In this document: positions 18,645-28,672 of the stretch, one piece after another
Layout of the letters: each line of letters begins with the position of its first letter
Position numbering within the stretch: the stretch's first letter is position 1
Assembly: GCA_023702235.1 (NCBI GenBank)
Contig: JAMQCR010000002.1
Location: forward strand, 806,001-870,000
DNA from: Neobacillus pocheonensis
GTDB taxonomy: Bacteria; Bacillota; Bacilli; Bacillales; Cytobacillaceae
Reading direction: 5' to 3'
DNA length: 64,000 nt
Position numbers and translations under genes: made by a program
Notes under the pieces: generated by a model
The model's database searches: none
Seen by the model: the letters and a program-made list of their open reading frames with translations, nothing else
Told to the model about the DNA's origin: nothing

Positions 18645-20641
18645 TTGGTTAACTCAGTCGATCAGCTTATGAATGCAAATAGTCCGGACATTTTTTTCAT
18701 CAAAACCAAAGCACTTGGTCCGCAAGGAAAGCTTCCACTGACAGACCGAATGCTACGTGAAGAGCCAAGTGGCAATTTATTCGGGATGACGCAAAATGTC
18801 GGAATGGGATGGAAACCAACTAAATTAAACGGCAAGCAAGTCCTCCTTCTAAGTACACAAGGTGGGATGAAAGATATAAACGGTGATCCGATTGCTCTCG
18901 GATATCATACAGGTCACTGGGAAGTCGATTTATTAATGAAGGAAGCCGCACGCGAAGTCAGCAAAAATGGAGGCATTCCATTTGCAGGATATGTGAGCGA
19001 CCCTTGTGATGGAAGATCCCAGGGAACAACCGGAATGTTTGACTCCCTGCCATACCGAAACGATGCGGCATCGTATTCCGGCGGTTAATTCGCTCGTTGC
19101 CGACTCGTCAAGCAACAATCGGGATTGCTACCTGTGATAAAGGGCTTCCTGCCATGATGATTGCCATCGCATCCATGCATGACCTGCCAACTGTTGTCAT
19201 TCCCGGGGGCGTTACCCTTCCGCCTACTTATGGGGAAGATGCTGGAAAAGTTCAGACAATTGGTGCACGGTATTCTAATAATGAATTAAGCCTTTTAGAA
19301 GCTGCTGAATTGGGCTGCCGGGCTTGCGCTACGCCTGGAGGTGGCTGTCAATTCTTGGGTACGGCTGCAACTGCCCAAGTCGTCAGTGAAGCATTGGGAC
19401 TTTCGGTACCGCATTCTGCCTTGGCTCCGTCTGGCCAAGAAGTTTGGAAAGAAATGGCCAGACAATCCGCTCGTGCGGTCATTAACCTGGAGTCACAGGG
19501 AATCACCACAAAAGATATCGTAACCAACGCTTCCATTCGAAACGCTATGGTGGTACATGCCGCATTTGGAGGATCGACGAACCTACTTTTACATATCCCG
19601 GCAATTGCCTATGCAGCCAGATGTGATATTCCAACGGTCGAAGATTGGATTGAAGTAAATAAAACAACTCCTAGATTAGTGAGCGTGCTGCCCAATGGAC
19701 CTGTTCATCATCCAACTATCCGTGCCTTTTTAGCCGGAGGAGTTCCTGAAGTAATGCTGCATTTACGTTCATTGGGTTTATTGGATGAGAATGTTATGAC
19801 GGTTACAGGCAGGACTCTAAGAGAAAATCTCGACTGGTGGGAAAATTCCGAGCGTCGGAAAAAAATGAAACAAATTCTTAAGGAGCAGGACAGCGTCGAT
19901 GCAGGTGACGTTATCATGTCCCCTGGTGCAGCACTTGAACGTGGTATGCACTCTACTTTGACCTTCCCAACCGGAAATATTGCACCAGAAGGTTCGATTA
20001 TTAAATCAGCTTCGATTGATCCTGAAAAGATAGACGAAAATGGCGTGTTCTATCATAAAAGTTTGGCGAAAGTGTTTACGAGTGAACACGAGGCGATAAA
20101 AGCGATTAAATATGGCGAGATTTTTGCAGGGGATATTATGGTTGTCACCGGATGTGGCCCACTCGGAACCGGTATGGAGGAAACCTATCAGCTTACATCT
20201 GCCTTAAAGCATATATCGTTTGGAAAACACGTGACACTGTTAACCGATGCTCGTTTTTCGGGAGTTTCGACCGGTGCATGTATTGGACATATCGGTCCGG
20301 AAGGTCTTGCGAATGGACCGATTGGAAAATTAAGAACCGGAGATATAATCGAGGTGTATATTAATACGAAGGAATTGGTAGGCCATCTTCATTTTCTTGG
20401 TACGCCTGATAACGAGGTGAAACCTAAAGAAGGAAGTGCCATCCTTGCCAGAAGACCGGTCAATCCGGATGTAAAGCCATCTCCACAACTTCCTGATGAC
20501 ACAAGACTATGGGCAGCATTGCAATCTGTTAGTGGTGGTACATGGCGTGGCAGTATCTACGACGTCGACCGCATCATCGAAGTATTAAAAGCAGGGGAAG
20601 AAGCTTTAAAAATAAAGAAAGGGGACGGTTCTCTTGTCTAA
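18645..20641 (+). pseudogene. IlvD/Edd-family dehydratase, probable pentonate (xylonate/arabonate) dehydratase, frameshifted
   Basis: The product is an iron-sulfur dehydratase with cysteines in SDPCDGRSQG, ATCDKGLPAMM and GCGPLGTGMEETYQLT. The FDSLPYRND and GGCQFLGTAATAQ segments fit the sugar-acid branch. It reads in two frames, 18645-19088 and 19097-20641, joined if one G is added near 19074. AAGGAG precedes TTG 18645. It would make 2-keto-3-deoxypentonate for the FAH dehydratase upstream. The last residues are encoded by a repeat element that begins at about 20616. Confidence 0.83.
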
Positions 20642-20697
20642 CCACGGAGACTGTTTTGGTGGACAGTTCCCCTGCTTCTTATGAAGCAGGGGGAACC
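20616..20697. repeat. REP-like element at the dehydratase 3' end with strong hairpin
   Basis: GGGGACGGTTCTCTTGTC, ACCACGGAGAC and GGTGGACAGTTCCCCTG follow in order. The stem GTTCCCCTGCTTC/GAAGCAGGGGGAAC (20666-20696, one bulge) follows. A partial relative (GGGGACACGGGAGCGGTTCTTC region) lies just after the aldehyde dehydrogenase at about 18505. The element supplies the last codons of the dehydratase and sits before xynP. Confidence 0.6.
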
Positions 20698-20755
20698 GAA
20701 CCCAATAACGATAAAGAAAGGGGGCAAAAAAATCATAAAGATTTTCTTGAAGTTT

Positions 20756-20771
20756 AATGAAAGCACTTTCT
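20756..20771. promoter_or_regulatory. cre-like site upstream of xynP
   Basis: TGAAAGCACTTTCT is palindromic and close to the CcpA cre consensus, except A for the central G. It ends about 40 bases before xynP. Confidence 0.45.
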
Positions 20772-20809
20772 CTTTGTAGAAGTTTAATATTTTTAGAGGA
20801 GGATTCCAT

Positions 20810-22189
20810 ATGGGAGTAAGTACAGCTAAGCAATTGACATTTAATATTGCTCAAAAAATCAGCATGAAAGAAAAAATCGGATATGCCACTGGGGATTTAG
20901 CATGTAACTTCATTTACCAGACGGTCAGCAGTTATTTATTATTCTTTTATACAGATGTTTTTGGAATTTCAGCCGCAGCCGCAGGATTCATGTTTTTAAT
21001 TGTCCGGTTTCTAGATGCTGTGATGGATCCGATTATTGGGATATTTGTTGATAAAACAAATACAAAATACGGCAGATTCCGTCCATACCTTTTATATGGT
21101 GCATTTCCATTTGCAATCGTAGCTATTCTTTGCTTTACAACACCTGGATTTTCCGGTACAGGAAAACTTGTTTATGCTTATATCACCTATATTTTATTAT
21201 CGATTACTTATTCAACGGTAAACGTACCTTATTCAGCGCTTACGGCTGCTATTACTAAAGATAACAAAGAGATTGTTAGTTTAACTTCTGTCAGGATGCT
21301 TTTTTCAAATGGAGGCGGAATGATCGTTTCATTTGGTGTCCCTTTCTTAGCTGCACTATTCACACAAGCAACCGGGAAAACCGGTACAGGTTGGCAAATC
21401 ACTATGTCAATCATGGGAATTCTCGGAGCCATTTTGTTGATTGTATCTTTCCTCAGCACAAAAGAAAGAGTTCAAATTTCTGAAGCAGAGTCGAAAGTAA
21501 GCTTTAAGGATATTTTTTCGCAATTAAGAGTAAATCGTCCGCTTGTGCTGGTATGTGTTTTCTTTATTCTTAACTTTGGAGTAAACTCAATCATAAACTC
21601 TGTTGGTATTTATTATGTTACTTACAACGTCGCCAGACCCGATTTAGTAAAATGGTACGGATTATTGGGAACGCTTCCTGCCCTGATCCTTATGCCGTTA
21701 ATCCCGGTAATGTACAAATTTATGGGTAAGAAAAAATTGCTTTTCTTATCCTTATTCTTAAAATTTATTGGTTTAGTGGGATTATTTTTAATTCCTTCAT
21801 CAATGGTTGCTGGCGTATTTACCGCAAGAATCATTCAAGCACTTGGCACGATCACCTGTGGGGGATTTGTTTGGGCATTGATTCCAGAAACAATTGATTA
21901 TGGTGAATATAAGACTGGAAAACGTGCAAGTGGTGTCGTCTATGCCCTTGTAAATTTCTTCTTCAAATTTGGTATGGCAATTGGCGGAATCGTTCCAGGT
22001 CTTATTTTGGCTAATTTCGGTTATGTTGCAAAACACGCGCAAACAGCAACAGCATTGCACGGAATTTTGATTACATTGACAGTCATTCCGGCAGTGTTTG
22101 TCGCTATTGAGCTATTTGCTATTTATTTCTATAATTTCGATGAAAAAGAACATAAACGTGTATTAGCTGAGTTAGCTGCGAGAGGATGA
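20810..22189 (+). CDS. xynP: Xyloside:cation symporter XynP (GPH family)
   Basis: The 459-aa protein is a twelve-helix glycoside-pentoside-hexuronide:cation symporter. MKEKIGYATGDLACN, DKTNTKYGRFRPYLLYGA and PETIDYGEYKTGKR are close to B. subtilis XynP as I remember it. AGGAGG precedes ATG 20810. The xynB gene starts after 5 bases, as in the B. subtilis xynPB operon. It probably imports xylobiose and other xylo-oligosaccharides. The gene is intact. Confidence 0.9.
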   Translation: MGVSTAKQLTFNIAQKISMKEKIGYATGDLACNFIYQTVSSYLLFFYTDVFGISAAAAGFMFLIVRFLDAVMDPIIGIFVDKTNTKYGRFRPYLLYGAFPFAIVAILCFTTPGFSGTGKLVYAYITYILLSITYSTVNVPYSALTAAITKDNKEIVSLTSVRMLFSNGGGMIVSFGVPFLAALFTQATGKTGTGWQITMSIMGILGAILLIVSFLSTKERVQISEAESKVSFKDIFSQLRVNRPLVLVCVFFILNFGVNSIINSVGIYYVTYNVARPDLVKWYGLLGTLPALILMPLIPVMYKFMGKKKLLFLSLFLKFIGLVGLFLIPSSMVAGVFTARIIQALGTITCGGFVWALIPETIDYGEYKTGKRASGVVYALVNFFFKFGMAIGGIVPGLILANFGYVAKHAQTATALHGILITLTVIPAVFVAIELFAIYFYNFDEKEHKRVLAELAARG

Positions 22190-22194
22190 TCCAA

Positions 22195-23841
22195 ATGATA
22201 AAGATTCAAAATCCTGTCTTAAAAGGATTTAATCCCGACCCTAGCATTCTTAGAGTTGGGGATGATTATTATATAGCCGTGTCAACGTTTGAGTGGTTTC
22301 CGGGCGTGCAGATCCACCACTCAAAGGATCTCGTTAACTGGCATCTGGTATCCCGTCCGTTAAATCGGGTTTCCCTTATCGATATGAAAGGAAACCCTAA
22401 TTCCGGCGGTGTTTGGGCACCATGCCTGACATACGCTGACGGTAAGTTTTGGCTTATCTATTCGGATGTCAAACTTCATGCCGGTGCCTGGAAAGACACC
22501 CATAATTATTTAACAACCTGTGAAACGATTGATGGTGAGTGGAGTGACCCCATCTATTTAAATAGTTCGGGATTTGATCCCTCTTTATTTCACGATGTTA
22601 ATGGGAAAAAGTATTTAGTCAATATGATATGGGACCAGAGAACCTATAAACACTCCTTTGGAGGAATCGTATTACAAGAATATTCACATGAGGAAAAACG
22701 TTTAGTCGGAAAGCCTAAAGTTATTTTTAAAGGGACAGATATAAGGCTGACGGAAGGCCCTCATTTATACCATATTGATGGCTATTACTACCTGCTAACA
22801 GCTGAAGGCGGCACACGATATGCTCATGCAGCTACTCTCGCAAGATCCAAAAATATCGAAGGACCGTATGAGCTGCACCCGGAAAACCCTTTATTAACAG
22901 CATGGCATGATCCCAGGAATCCGCTCCAAAAATGCGGACATGCTTCCATCGTTCAAACCCATACGAATGAATGGTATTTAGCCCATCTAACAGGCAGACC
23001 GCTGCCTCATGATCATAAACCTGTTCTTGATTATCGGGGTTTTTGCCCGCTCGGAAGGGAGACTGCCATTCAAAAACTGGAATGGAGAGACGGCTGGCCA
23101 TATGTAGTGGGCGGCAAGCAAGGCTCAGTTGAGGTAGAAGCACCTAATTTGGAAGAAGTAAAATGGGAGAAAGATTACGAGGAAATCGATCACTTCGATC
23201 GTCCAAAATTGAATCATCACTTTCAATCGTTACGAATCCCATTAACAGAGGATATCATGTCTTTAACCGATCATCCGGGGAACTTAAGGCTTTATGGGGA
23301 AGAGTCATTAACATCGACCTTTACCCAGGCACTTGTTGCAAGGCGCTGGCAAGCATTTAACTTTGATGCCGGTACAGCAGTCTCCTTTAGCCCTATCACC
23401 CTCCAACAGGCTGCGGGTTTGGTTTGTTACTACAATACGGAAAATTGGACATCCGTTCAAATTACCTGGAATGAAGAAAAGGGAAGGATTATTGACATTG
23501 TTAGATGCGATAATTTTACCTTCTCCCAGCCAATCGAAGGTTCAGAGATTCCAGTTCCGGAAGCAGTTGAGTATGTTCATCTAAAAGTAAAGGTTCGGGA
23601 GCACACGTATCAATTTGCTTATTCTTTTGATAACGAAACATGGACTGAAATTCCTGTTATCTTTGAATCTTATAAGCTCTCAGATGAATATGTAAGAGCG
23701 AACGGATTTACTGGAGCGTTTGTTGGCATGCACTGCCAAGATACGAGCGGAACAAGTCTGCTGGCTGATTTTGACTATTTCATGTATAAAGAACTACAGA
23801 ACAAATGGAAGGGATGCCAGCAATGGATTTACTCCAAGTAA
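22195..23841 (+). CDS. xynB: Beta-xylosidase, glycoside hydrolase family 43
   Basis: XynB hydrolyses xylo-oligosaccharides to xylose in the cytoplasm. The 548-aa protein has the GH43 five-blade propeller with catalytic Asp in FNPDPSI, an Asp in SSGFDPSLF and Glu in LTEGPHLY, then a C-terminal beta-sandwich (from about residue 330). AGAGG supports ATG 22195 over 22186. It is closely like B. subtilis XynB; the C terminus runs about 14 residues further, overlapping the next gene by 19 bases. Confidence 0.92.
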   Translation: MIKIQNPVLKGFNPDPSILRVGDDYYIAVSTFEWFPGVQIHHSKDLVNWHLVSRPLNRVSLIDMKGNPNSGGVWAPCLTYADGKFWLIYSDVKLHAGAWKDTHNYLTTCETIDGEWSDPIYLNSSGFDPSLFHDVNGKKYLVNMIWDQRTYKHSFGGIVLQEYSHEEKRLVGKPKVIFKGTDIRLTEGPHLYHIDGYYYLLTAEGGTRYAHAATLARSKNIEGPYELHPENPLLTAWHDPRNPLQKCGHASIVQTHTNEWYLAHLTGRPLPHDHKPVLDYRGFCPLGRETAIQKLEWRDGWPYVVGGKQGSVEVEAPNLEEVKWEKDYEEIDHFDRPKLNHHFQSLRIPLTEDIMSLTDHPGNLRLYGEESLTSTFTQALVARRWQAFNFDAGTAVSFSPITLQQAAGLVCYYNTENWTSVQITWNEEKGRIIDIVRCDNFTFSQPIEGSEIPVPEAVEYVHLKVKVREHTYQFAYSFDNETWTEIPVIFESYKLSDEYVRANGFTGAFVGMHCQDTSGTSLLADFDYFMYKELQNKWKGCQQWIYSK

Positions 23842-25294
23842 AAGAGAACAAAATAATAGATTCAAAGGGAAATCCTGTTCAGTTACACGGCACCTGTATC
23901 GGCGGCTGGATGAATATGGAGGATTTTATTAATGGCTACACGGGCTCCGAGCATGCTCTTCGCCATACAGTATCCGAAGTAATTGGAACAGAAAAGGCTG
24001 AATTTTTGTTTGACCGGATACTGCATTATTTCTTCGGTGAGGATGATATTCAGTTCATTAAAAGCTGGGGAGCAACCACGATTCGCATCCCTTTAAATTA
24101 TCGTCATTTTGAGGATGATGAAGCACCATTTGTTTACAAGGAGTCCGGTTTTAATCGCTTAAACAGGATCCTGGACTTGTGTGAAAAGTACGGGCTGTAT
24201 GTGATTTTGGATCTTCATGCGGTACAGGGCTTCCAGAACACCCATTGGCATTCAGACAATGATGTCAGACATAGCTTTTTCTGGCATGACAAAACTTATC
24301 AGGACCGATTTGTTGCTCTGTGGGAAGAGGTTGCCCGGCATTATAAGGGGAGAGCTGTTATTGCGGGTTATAATGTGATGAATGAGCCATGTGTCAATGC
24401 CCCGCATGGAGATTTCCCGCATACGTTTTTCGGCAATTACAAACCTGATTGGGAGCGGATGAATCGTATCTACAGACAGGTAGTTGAGGCAATTCGCAAC
24501 ATCGATCCTGATCACATCATTTTCCTTGAAGGTGACATGTACTCAAAGCTCTTTGATGGTTTAGAAACTCCTTTTGCTAAGAACTTGGTTTACAGCAGTC
24601 ATAACTACACGGCTGCCGGATTTGGACCTGCCCATACCCGGGAGTGGCAGATGCAAAAACAGCCCGCGTGGCAAGCGGCAAGTATTGGGATAAAGCAGTG
24701 CAGGAAGAGGAATTTTACCAACACCAAGGGACCCAATTTGCTGAAAAATATAATGTTCCTCTTTGGGTCGGGGAATTTGGATCCGTATATAATGGTCCAG
24801 CAAATGAGATACAAGACCGCTTAAAAGCCATGGATGATGAAATTAGTATTTTTGAAGAGTTTGGAGCTCATTGGACCACTTGGACTTATAAAGATGTAGG
24901 TGTCATGGGACTCGTCACACTGGATCCCGAATCAGAGTATATGCAGAAGCTTTCTTCGATTTTTAAAATGAAACAAGCCTTAAATACAGACGATTGGATG
25001 ATTTGGCTGCCGGGATTTAAAGCAAGACAACAAGTTGAAGAGCTGGCCAGTCACTTAGAAGAGGTTGTCAATCCGGAAATGTCTCACGGCTATAATCTTG
25101 CTGCACTTTCACAAGCGATCCTAACCGTTTATGCAGGTGCTGTGATTCAGCCTGAGTATGCCAAAATTTTCAAAGATCTTTCAGAAGAAGAAATCGACCT
25201 TATTATGCAATCATTTGCCTTTAAAAACTGTAAGATTAATGAAGGATTGCTGAATGTTTTGCAAAAACATACACAAAAAGAAGTAACACAATAA
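23823..25294 (+). pseudogene. Glycoside hydrolase family 5-type enzyme, frameshifted
   Basis: The protein has a TIM-barrel cellulase fold: SWGATTIRIPLNYRHF, YVILDLHAVQGFQN, the acid/base Glu in GYNVMNEPC, and the nucleophile Glu in PLWVGEFGS. No signal peptide is visible, so it should be cytoplasmic and act on imported oligosaccharides. The first frame runs to about 24670 and the second from about 24660 to 25294; one indel near CAAAAACAGCCCGC explains it. ATG 23823 follows GGAAGGGA. Being next to xynB suggests action on xylosides or glucosides. Confidence 0.83.
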
Positions 25295-25327
25295 AAAGTT
25301 GATGTCATAAAAAATGACAGAATAAAC

Positions 25328-25382
25328 AACCGGTTCCAATACTAAGCATGGAGAATCGGTCTTTAATTGGCCGGTTTTTCTA
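25328..25382 (+). terminator. Terminator after the xylan cluster
   Basis: AACCGG plus CCAAT pair with ATTGG plus CCGGTT, followed by TTTT. Confidence 0.65.
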
Positions 25383-25439
25383 TTTAGTCAGTGTATTCAT
25401 ACTTTTATCGGTGCCCTCCATCTTACACTGTCAGTAAGT

Positions 25440-26004
25440 TTGGTCGAGTACTACTCGTACTATATTAAGGTAATCAAGAATTTGGTTCTTTTTTACAATT
25501 TCCCGGAAAGAACTTCAACGAATCTTTCAGTTGATTTTGTTAAAGAATTAGCACTTCGTTTTGAAATGCGGTGGGAATTAAGGATCCTTTTGCAAGTTTC
25601 GGCAACACGCGAAAATATATCCATGAACTGAAGCAGGTAAGAAAAAATTTCTCGATCTTATCGGGATTTGATGAATATCTTGTACCATATTTAATTTCAG
25701 GCGGAGATGGCATGATTGGAGGATTGTCAAATTTTGAACCTAAATTGTTCGTTGACACTTATCAGGCGTTCATCAGTGGTGATTTTGAAAACTAAAGAAA
25801 AATCAAGGTCGAATTAATCAATTAATGAAGCTTTATGATGTTACTAATCCCTTTATCCTTGCCATAAAAGAAGCTGTTAAAATGACCTACTCATTAAATA
25901 TTCATACAAGTTTAAGATATTTGGAAATAAAAACTACTGAGCAAGAAGTACAAGTAATAAAAGAAATTTTATCCCAACCATTAATCTTGAACACATATTT
26001 TTAA
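25440..26004 (+). pseudogene. DapA/NanA-family aldolase or dehydratase, 5'-truncated remnant
   Basis: Three reading segments read through the C-terminal two thirds of a dihydrodipicolinate synthase-like barrel. They include LVLFYNFPERTSTNLS, the Schiff-base lysine motif GIKDP (near 25575), SGFDEYLVPYLISGGDGMIGGLSNFEP and LMKLYDVTNPFILAIKEAVK. The first 100 or so residues are absent and there are at least two frame breaks, so this is true decay. Members of this family dehydrate or cleave 2-keto-3-deoxy sugar acids, which fits the neighbourhood. Confidence 0.8.
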
Positions 26005-26063
26005 TATAATTTAAGAAATTGAGAGCGAACTAAGGTAAAACTGAACTAAAGGGGATTTTCTTT

Positions 26064-26728
26064 ATGGAAGCAACAAAAATATTTTTTGAAAGGCATACAA
26101 TTCGTAAATATTTAGATAAGCCAGTCAGCAAGGAATTGTTAATCGAGGCTTTGAAGGATGCGACTCGTGCTCCATCTTGGGCAAATTCGCAGCCTTGGGA
26201 AATCTATGTGGCAGCAGGAAAAGCGTTAGAAGAATTACGAATGGCTTATTTGGAATCCTTTGAAAATCACGAACCGCATACACCGGAACTGCCTACACCA
26301 AAAGTATGGCCGAATATATCGATAAGCGAATAAAAAAAAGCTTTGCTGAGTCGTTTAACAGCATGGGAATTGTCCGCGATGATGAAGTAGCCCGCTATAA
26401 AAATTGGAAAAACAATTATCAGTTTTTTGGAGCACCGGTTGCTGTCTTTTTATGTCTTGATACTTCCCTTACAGATTGGTCATTGTTTGATCTGGGGATG
26501 TTTGCCGACAGCCTGATGCTTTCAGCAAAAGCACACGGCCTTGACTCAGCACCGGCAGCAAGTTCGGTATCCTATCCACATCATATTAGAAAGTTACTTG
26601 ATATTCCTGAAAACCAGAAAATCATCGTTGGGATCATGATTGGTTATGCGGATCCAGAGCATCCATATAACCAATATATTTCATGCCGTGTTCCAGTAGA
26701 AGAAGTTGCCCATTTTAGAGGAAAATAA
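26064..26728 (+). pseudogene. Nitroreductase-family protein, frameshifted
   Basis: This FMN-dependent oxidoreductase starts with the RHTIRKYLDKPVS motif and RAPSWANSQPWEIYV. The second part has FGAPVAVFLCLD, ADSLMLSAKAHGLDS and the C-terminal GYADPEHPYNQY. The frame changes near 26313, where adding one C to TGGCC restores the reading. GGGG precedes ATG 26064 after AACTAAAGG. The substrate cannot be inferred. Confidence 0.83.
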
Positions 26729-26792
26729 TCATCAATGATACAAATCTAGTGATTTGTTTTTCTTAAAAATATTATGATATTATGAAAAGTAG

Positions 26793-26816
26793 ATAGTTTA
26801 TTTATCAAACAAACAA
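26793..26816 (+). promoter_or_regulatory. XylR-type operator upstream of the aldo/keto reductase
   Basis: TAGTTTATT (26795-26803), four bases TATC, then AAACAAAC. This has the same arms and spacing as the site at 14958-14982 and the classical Bacillus xyl operator. It lies 30 bases before the gene. Confidence 0.6.
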
Positions 26817-26843
26817 TCAAAATTGATAATGGGGAGTGGCGTT

Positions 26844-27683
26844 ATGCTAAAAAATTTACAAAGTACAACGACATTAAATAATGGGGTTAAAATGCCTTGG
26901 ATAGGATTAGGGGTATTTTTGGTAAAAGACGGAGAAGAAGTAATCAGCTCTGTTAAGGCTGCCCTTGAAGCCGGTTATCGAAGCATTGACACAGCTGCGA
27001 TTTATCGAAATGAAGAGGGCGTTGGAAAAGCCATTGCTGAATCGAATGTTCCACGCGAAGAAATGTTTATTACTACAAAGCTTTGGAATGCCAACCACGG
27101 CTATGAATCTACATTAGTGGCTTTTGATGAAAGTATGAAAAAATTAGGATTAGATTATTTAGACCTATATTTAATCCACTGGCCAATGCCTTCAAAAGGT
27201 AAATATGTAGAGACCTGGAAAGCACTTGAGAAGCTTTATAAAGATGGACGTGTTCGTGCCATTGGTGTCAGCAATTTTAAAATTCATCATCTTGAAGACA
27301 TTTTGGCAAATTGTGAAATTAAGCCGATGGTTAACCAAGTAGAATATCATCCTCGCTTTAATCAAAAAGAATTGCATGATTTTTGTAAACGAAATGAAAT
27401 TCAACTTGAAGCATGGTCTCCGCTCATGCAAGGAGGACTTTTTGAAGAACCTGTACTTGTTGAGATTGCCAATAAATACAACAAATCAGTAGCCCAGATC
27501 ATTGTCCGATGGGATTTACAAACAGGGGTTGTCACTATTCCTAAATCGACAAAGTCTCATCGCATCGCTGAAAATGCGGACGTTTTTGATTTTGAACTTT
27601 CACAAGAAGATATGGAAAAAATAAACTCTTTAAATATAGGAAAACGCATGTTTGCGGATCCAGATGAATTTACGAAAGAATAA
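26844..27683 (+). CDS. Aldo/keto reductase
   Basis: The 279-aa protein has the AKR catalytic tetrad: Asp and Tyr in DTAAIYRNEEGVG, Lys in TTKLWN and His in YLIHWP. The cofactor-binding IPKSTKSHRI motif follows. It resembles the YvgN/YtbE type of Bacillus reductases. GGGGAG at 26831-26836 supports ATG 26844. The XylR-like operator upstream suggests action on xylose or a related aldose. It could be the sugar-oxidising or -reducing step, but the family is promiscuous. Confidence 0.88.
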   Translation: MLKNLQSTTTLNNGVKMPWIGLGVFLVKDGEEVISSVKAALEAGYRSIDTAAIYRNEEGVGKAIAESNVPREEMFITTKLWNANHGYESTLVAFDESMKKLGLDYLDLYLIHWPMPSKGKYVETWKALEKLYKDGRVRAIGVSNFKIHHLEDILANCEIKPMVNQVEYHPRFNQKELHDFCKRNEIQLEAWSPLMQGGLFEEPVLVEIANKYNKSVAQIIVRWDLQTGVVTIPKSTKSHRIAENADVFDFELSQEDMEKINSLNIGKRMFADPDEFTKE

Positions 27684-27752
27684 ATTTTACTTTTCAATTT
27701 AACTCGTAGCAAAAACCATGATAATTCATTTCTATTAATTGGACAATCCAAA

Positions 27753-28043
27753 ATGTCAGGAAGAAGTTCTTTGCAGGAAGTAGAACCAATTGAAAATAGT
27801 GATGTTTTTATGTTTAGAGAAAATCAATGGGTTAAAGAGGTGAATTGCTCAGAGCATATCCGGGTGATTTCCGTCTATCCGCGCGCAACCGCAACGAATT
27901 TTGGCAAAAACGCTCTGGGCGTTCGCCAGCAGAAGCCAAAGCCACAAGGTTCTTCCAATCCATCTGATACTCCTGAATTTGTTGCAGAGAAAATTTTGGC
28001 AGCAGCTTTAAATGAGCCAGATGAGCAATATATGGATAAATGA
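27753..28043 (+). pseudogene. Short-chain dehydrogenase, C-terminal remnant
   Basis: The segment IRVISVYPRATATNFGKNALG and SDTPEFVAEKILAAALNEPDEQYMD match the C-terminal part of SDR enzymes. The Rossmann nucleotide motif and catalytic YxxxK region are missing. Only about a third of a normal 240-residue gene remains. Confidence 0.65.
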
Positions 28044-28164
28044 TATTCGACAAATGAATCCGCGTAGAGCTTCGGGTCCGCTAAAGCGGCCCGTACACCT
28101 GATGAGTTGGTACCACCCTAATCACATTACCTTCATCGTGCCAACTATTGGGATGAGCCATATT

Positions 28165-28520
28165 TTACTTCTTTAAGATCGTTTCGATAAAAAGTTCAAT
28201 CTTCACTTCATCCCCCACGACGACGACGCCAGACTCCAGAGGAATGTTGAAGGACAAAGCCAAAGTCACTGCGATGAACCAGAGTTTTACATAAGAATCC
28301 GGCACGTTCTGCACCGAAATGATCCCTGCCAAGTCCTCCAAATGTGTTTCGAAAGGTCGCGAGCTTCGTTGTACCGTGTATCGTCAAATCGCCTGTGATA
28401 TCATATTCGTCATCACTCACGCGGTAAAACCCGAGCTTTCAAACGTGATGTAGGGATGTTCCTCCACATGAAGGAATAGGTCGCTCTTCAAGTGCTCATC
28501 TCTTAGGTCGTAACGAGTAG
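28165..28520 (-). pseudogene. yceI-family gene, 3' half (interrupted by IS200/IS605 element)
   Basis: On the minus strand the sequence reads DEHLKSDLFLHVEEHPYITFES, DLTIHGTTK, FGGLGRDHFGAERAGF, then, after a frame break, SGVVVVGDEVKIELFIETILKK and a stop at 28165. These are the C-terminal parts of a YceI-like lipid-binding lipocalin-fold protein. The 5' half is at 31046-31205, beyond the inserted element. At least two frame breaks follow. Confidence 0.8.
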
Positions 28521-28541
28521 TTATAGAATTAGCCCGTAAAA

Positions 28542-28562
28542 CCACGTGGGCTTGCCCCGTGG
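28542..28562. repeat. Left-end hairpin of the IS200/IS605 element
   Basis: Imperfect palindrome CCACGTGGGC/TTGCCCCGTGG. TnpA recognises such subterminal hairpins as single strands. It differs from the right-end copy by one base. Confidence 0.8.
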
Positions 28563-28672
28563 ATGTAAGGGCTTCGCTCAAGGGTATCCTTTAGGGTACC
28601 CTATTTGAGCGACTTTCTAATTCTCAATTTTATAACTTGAGAACATATATTCCTATATGTTAAAATATACAC

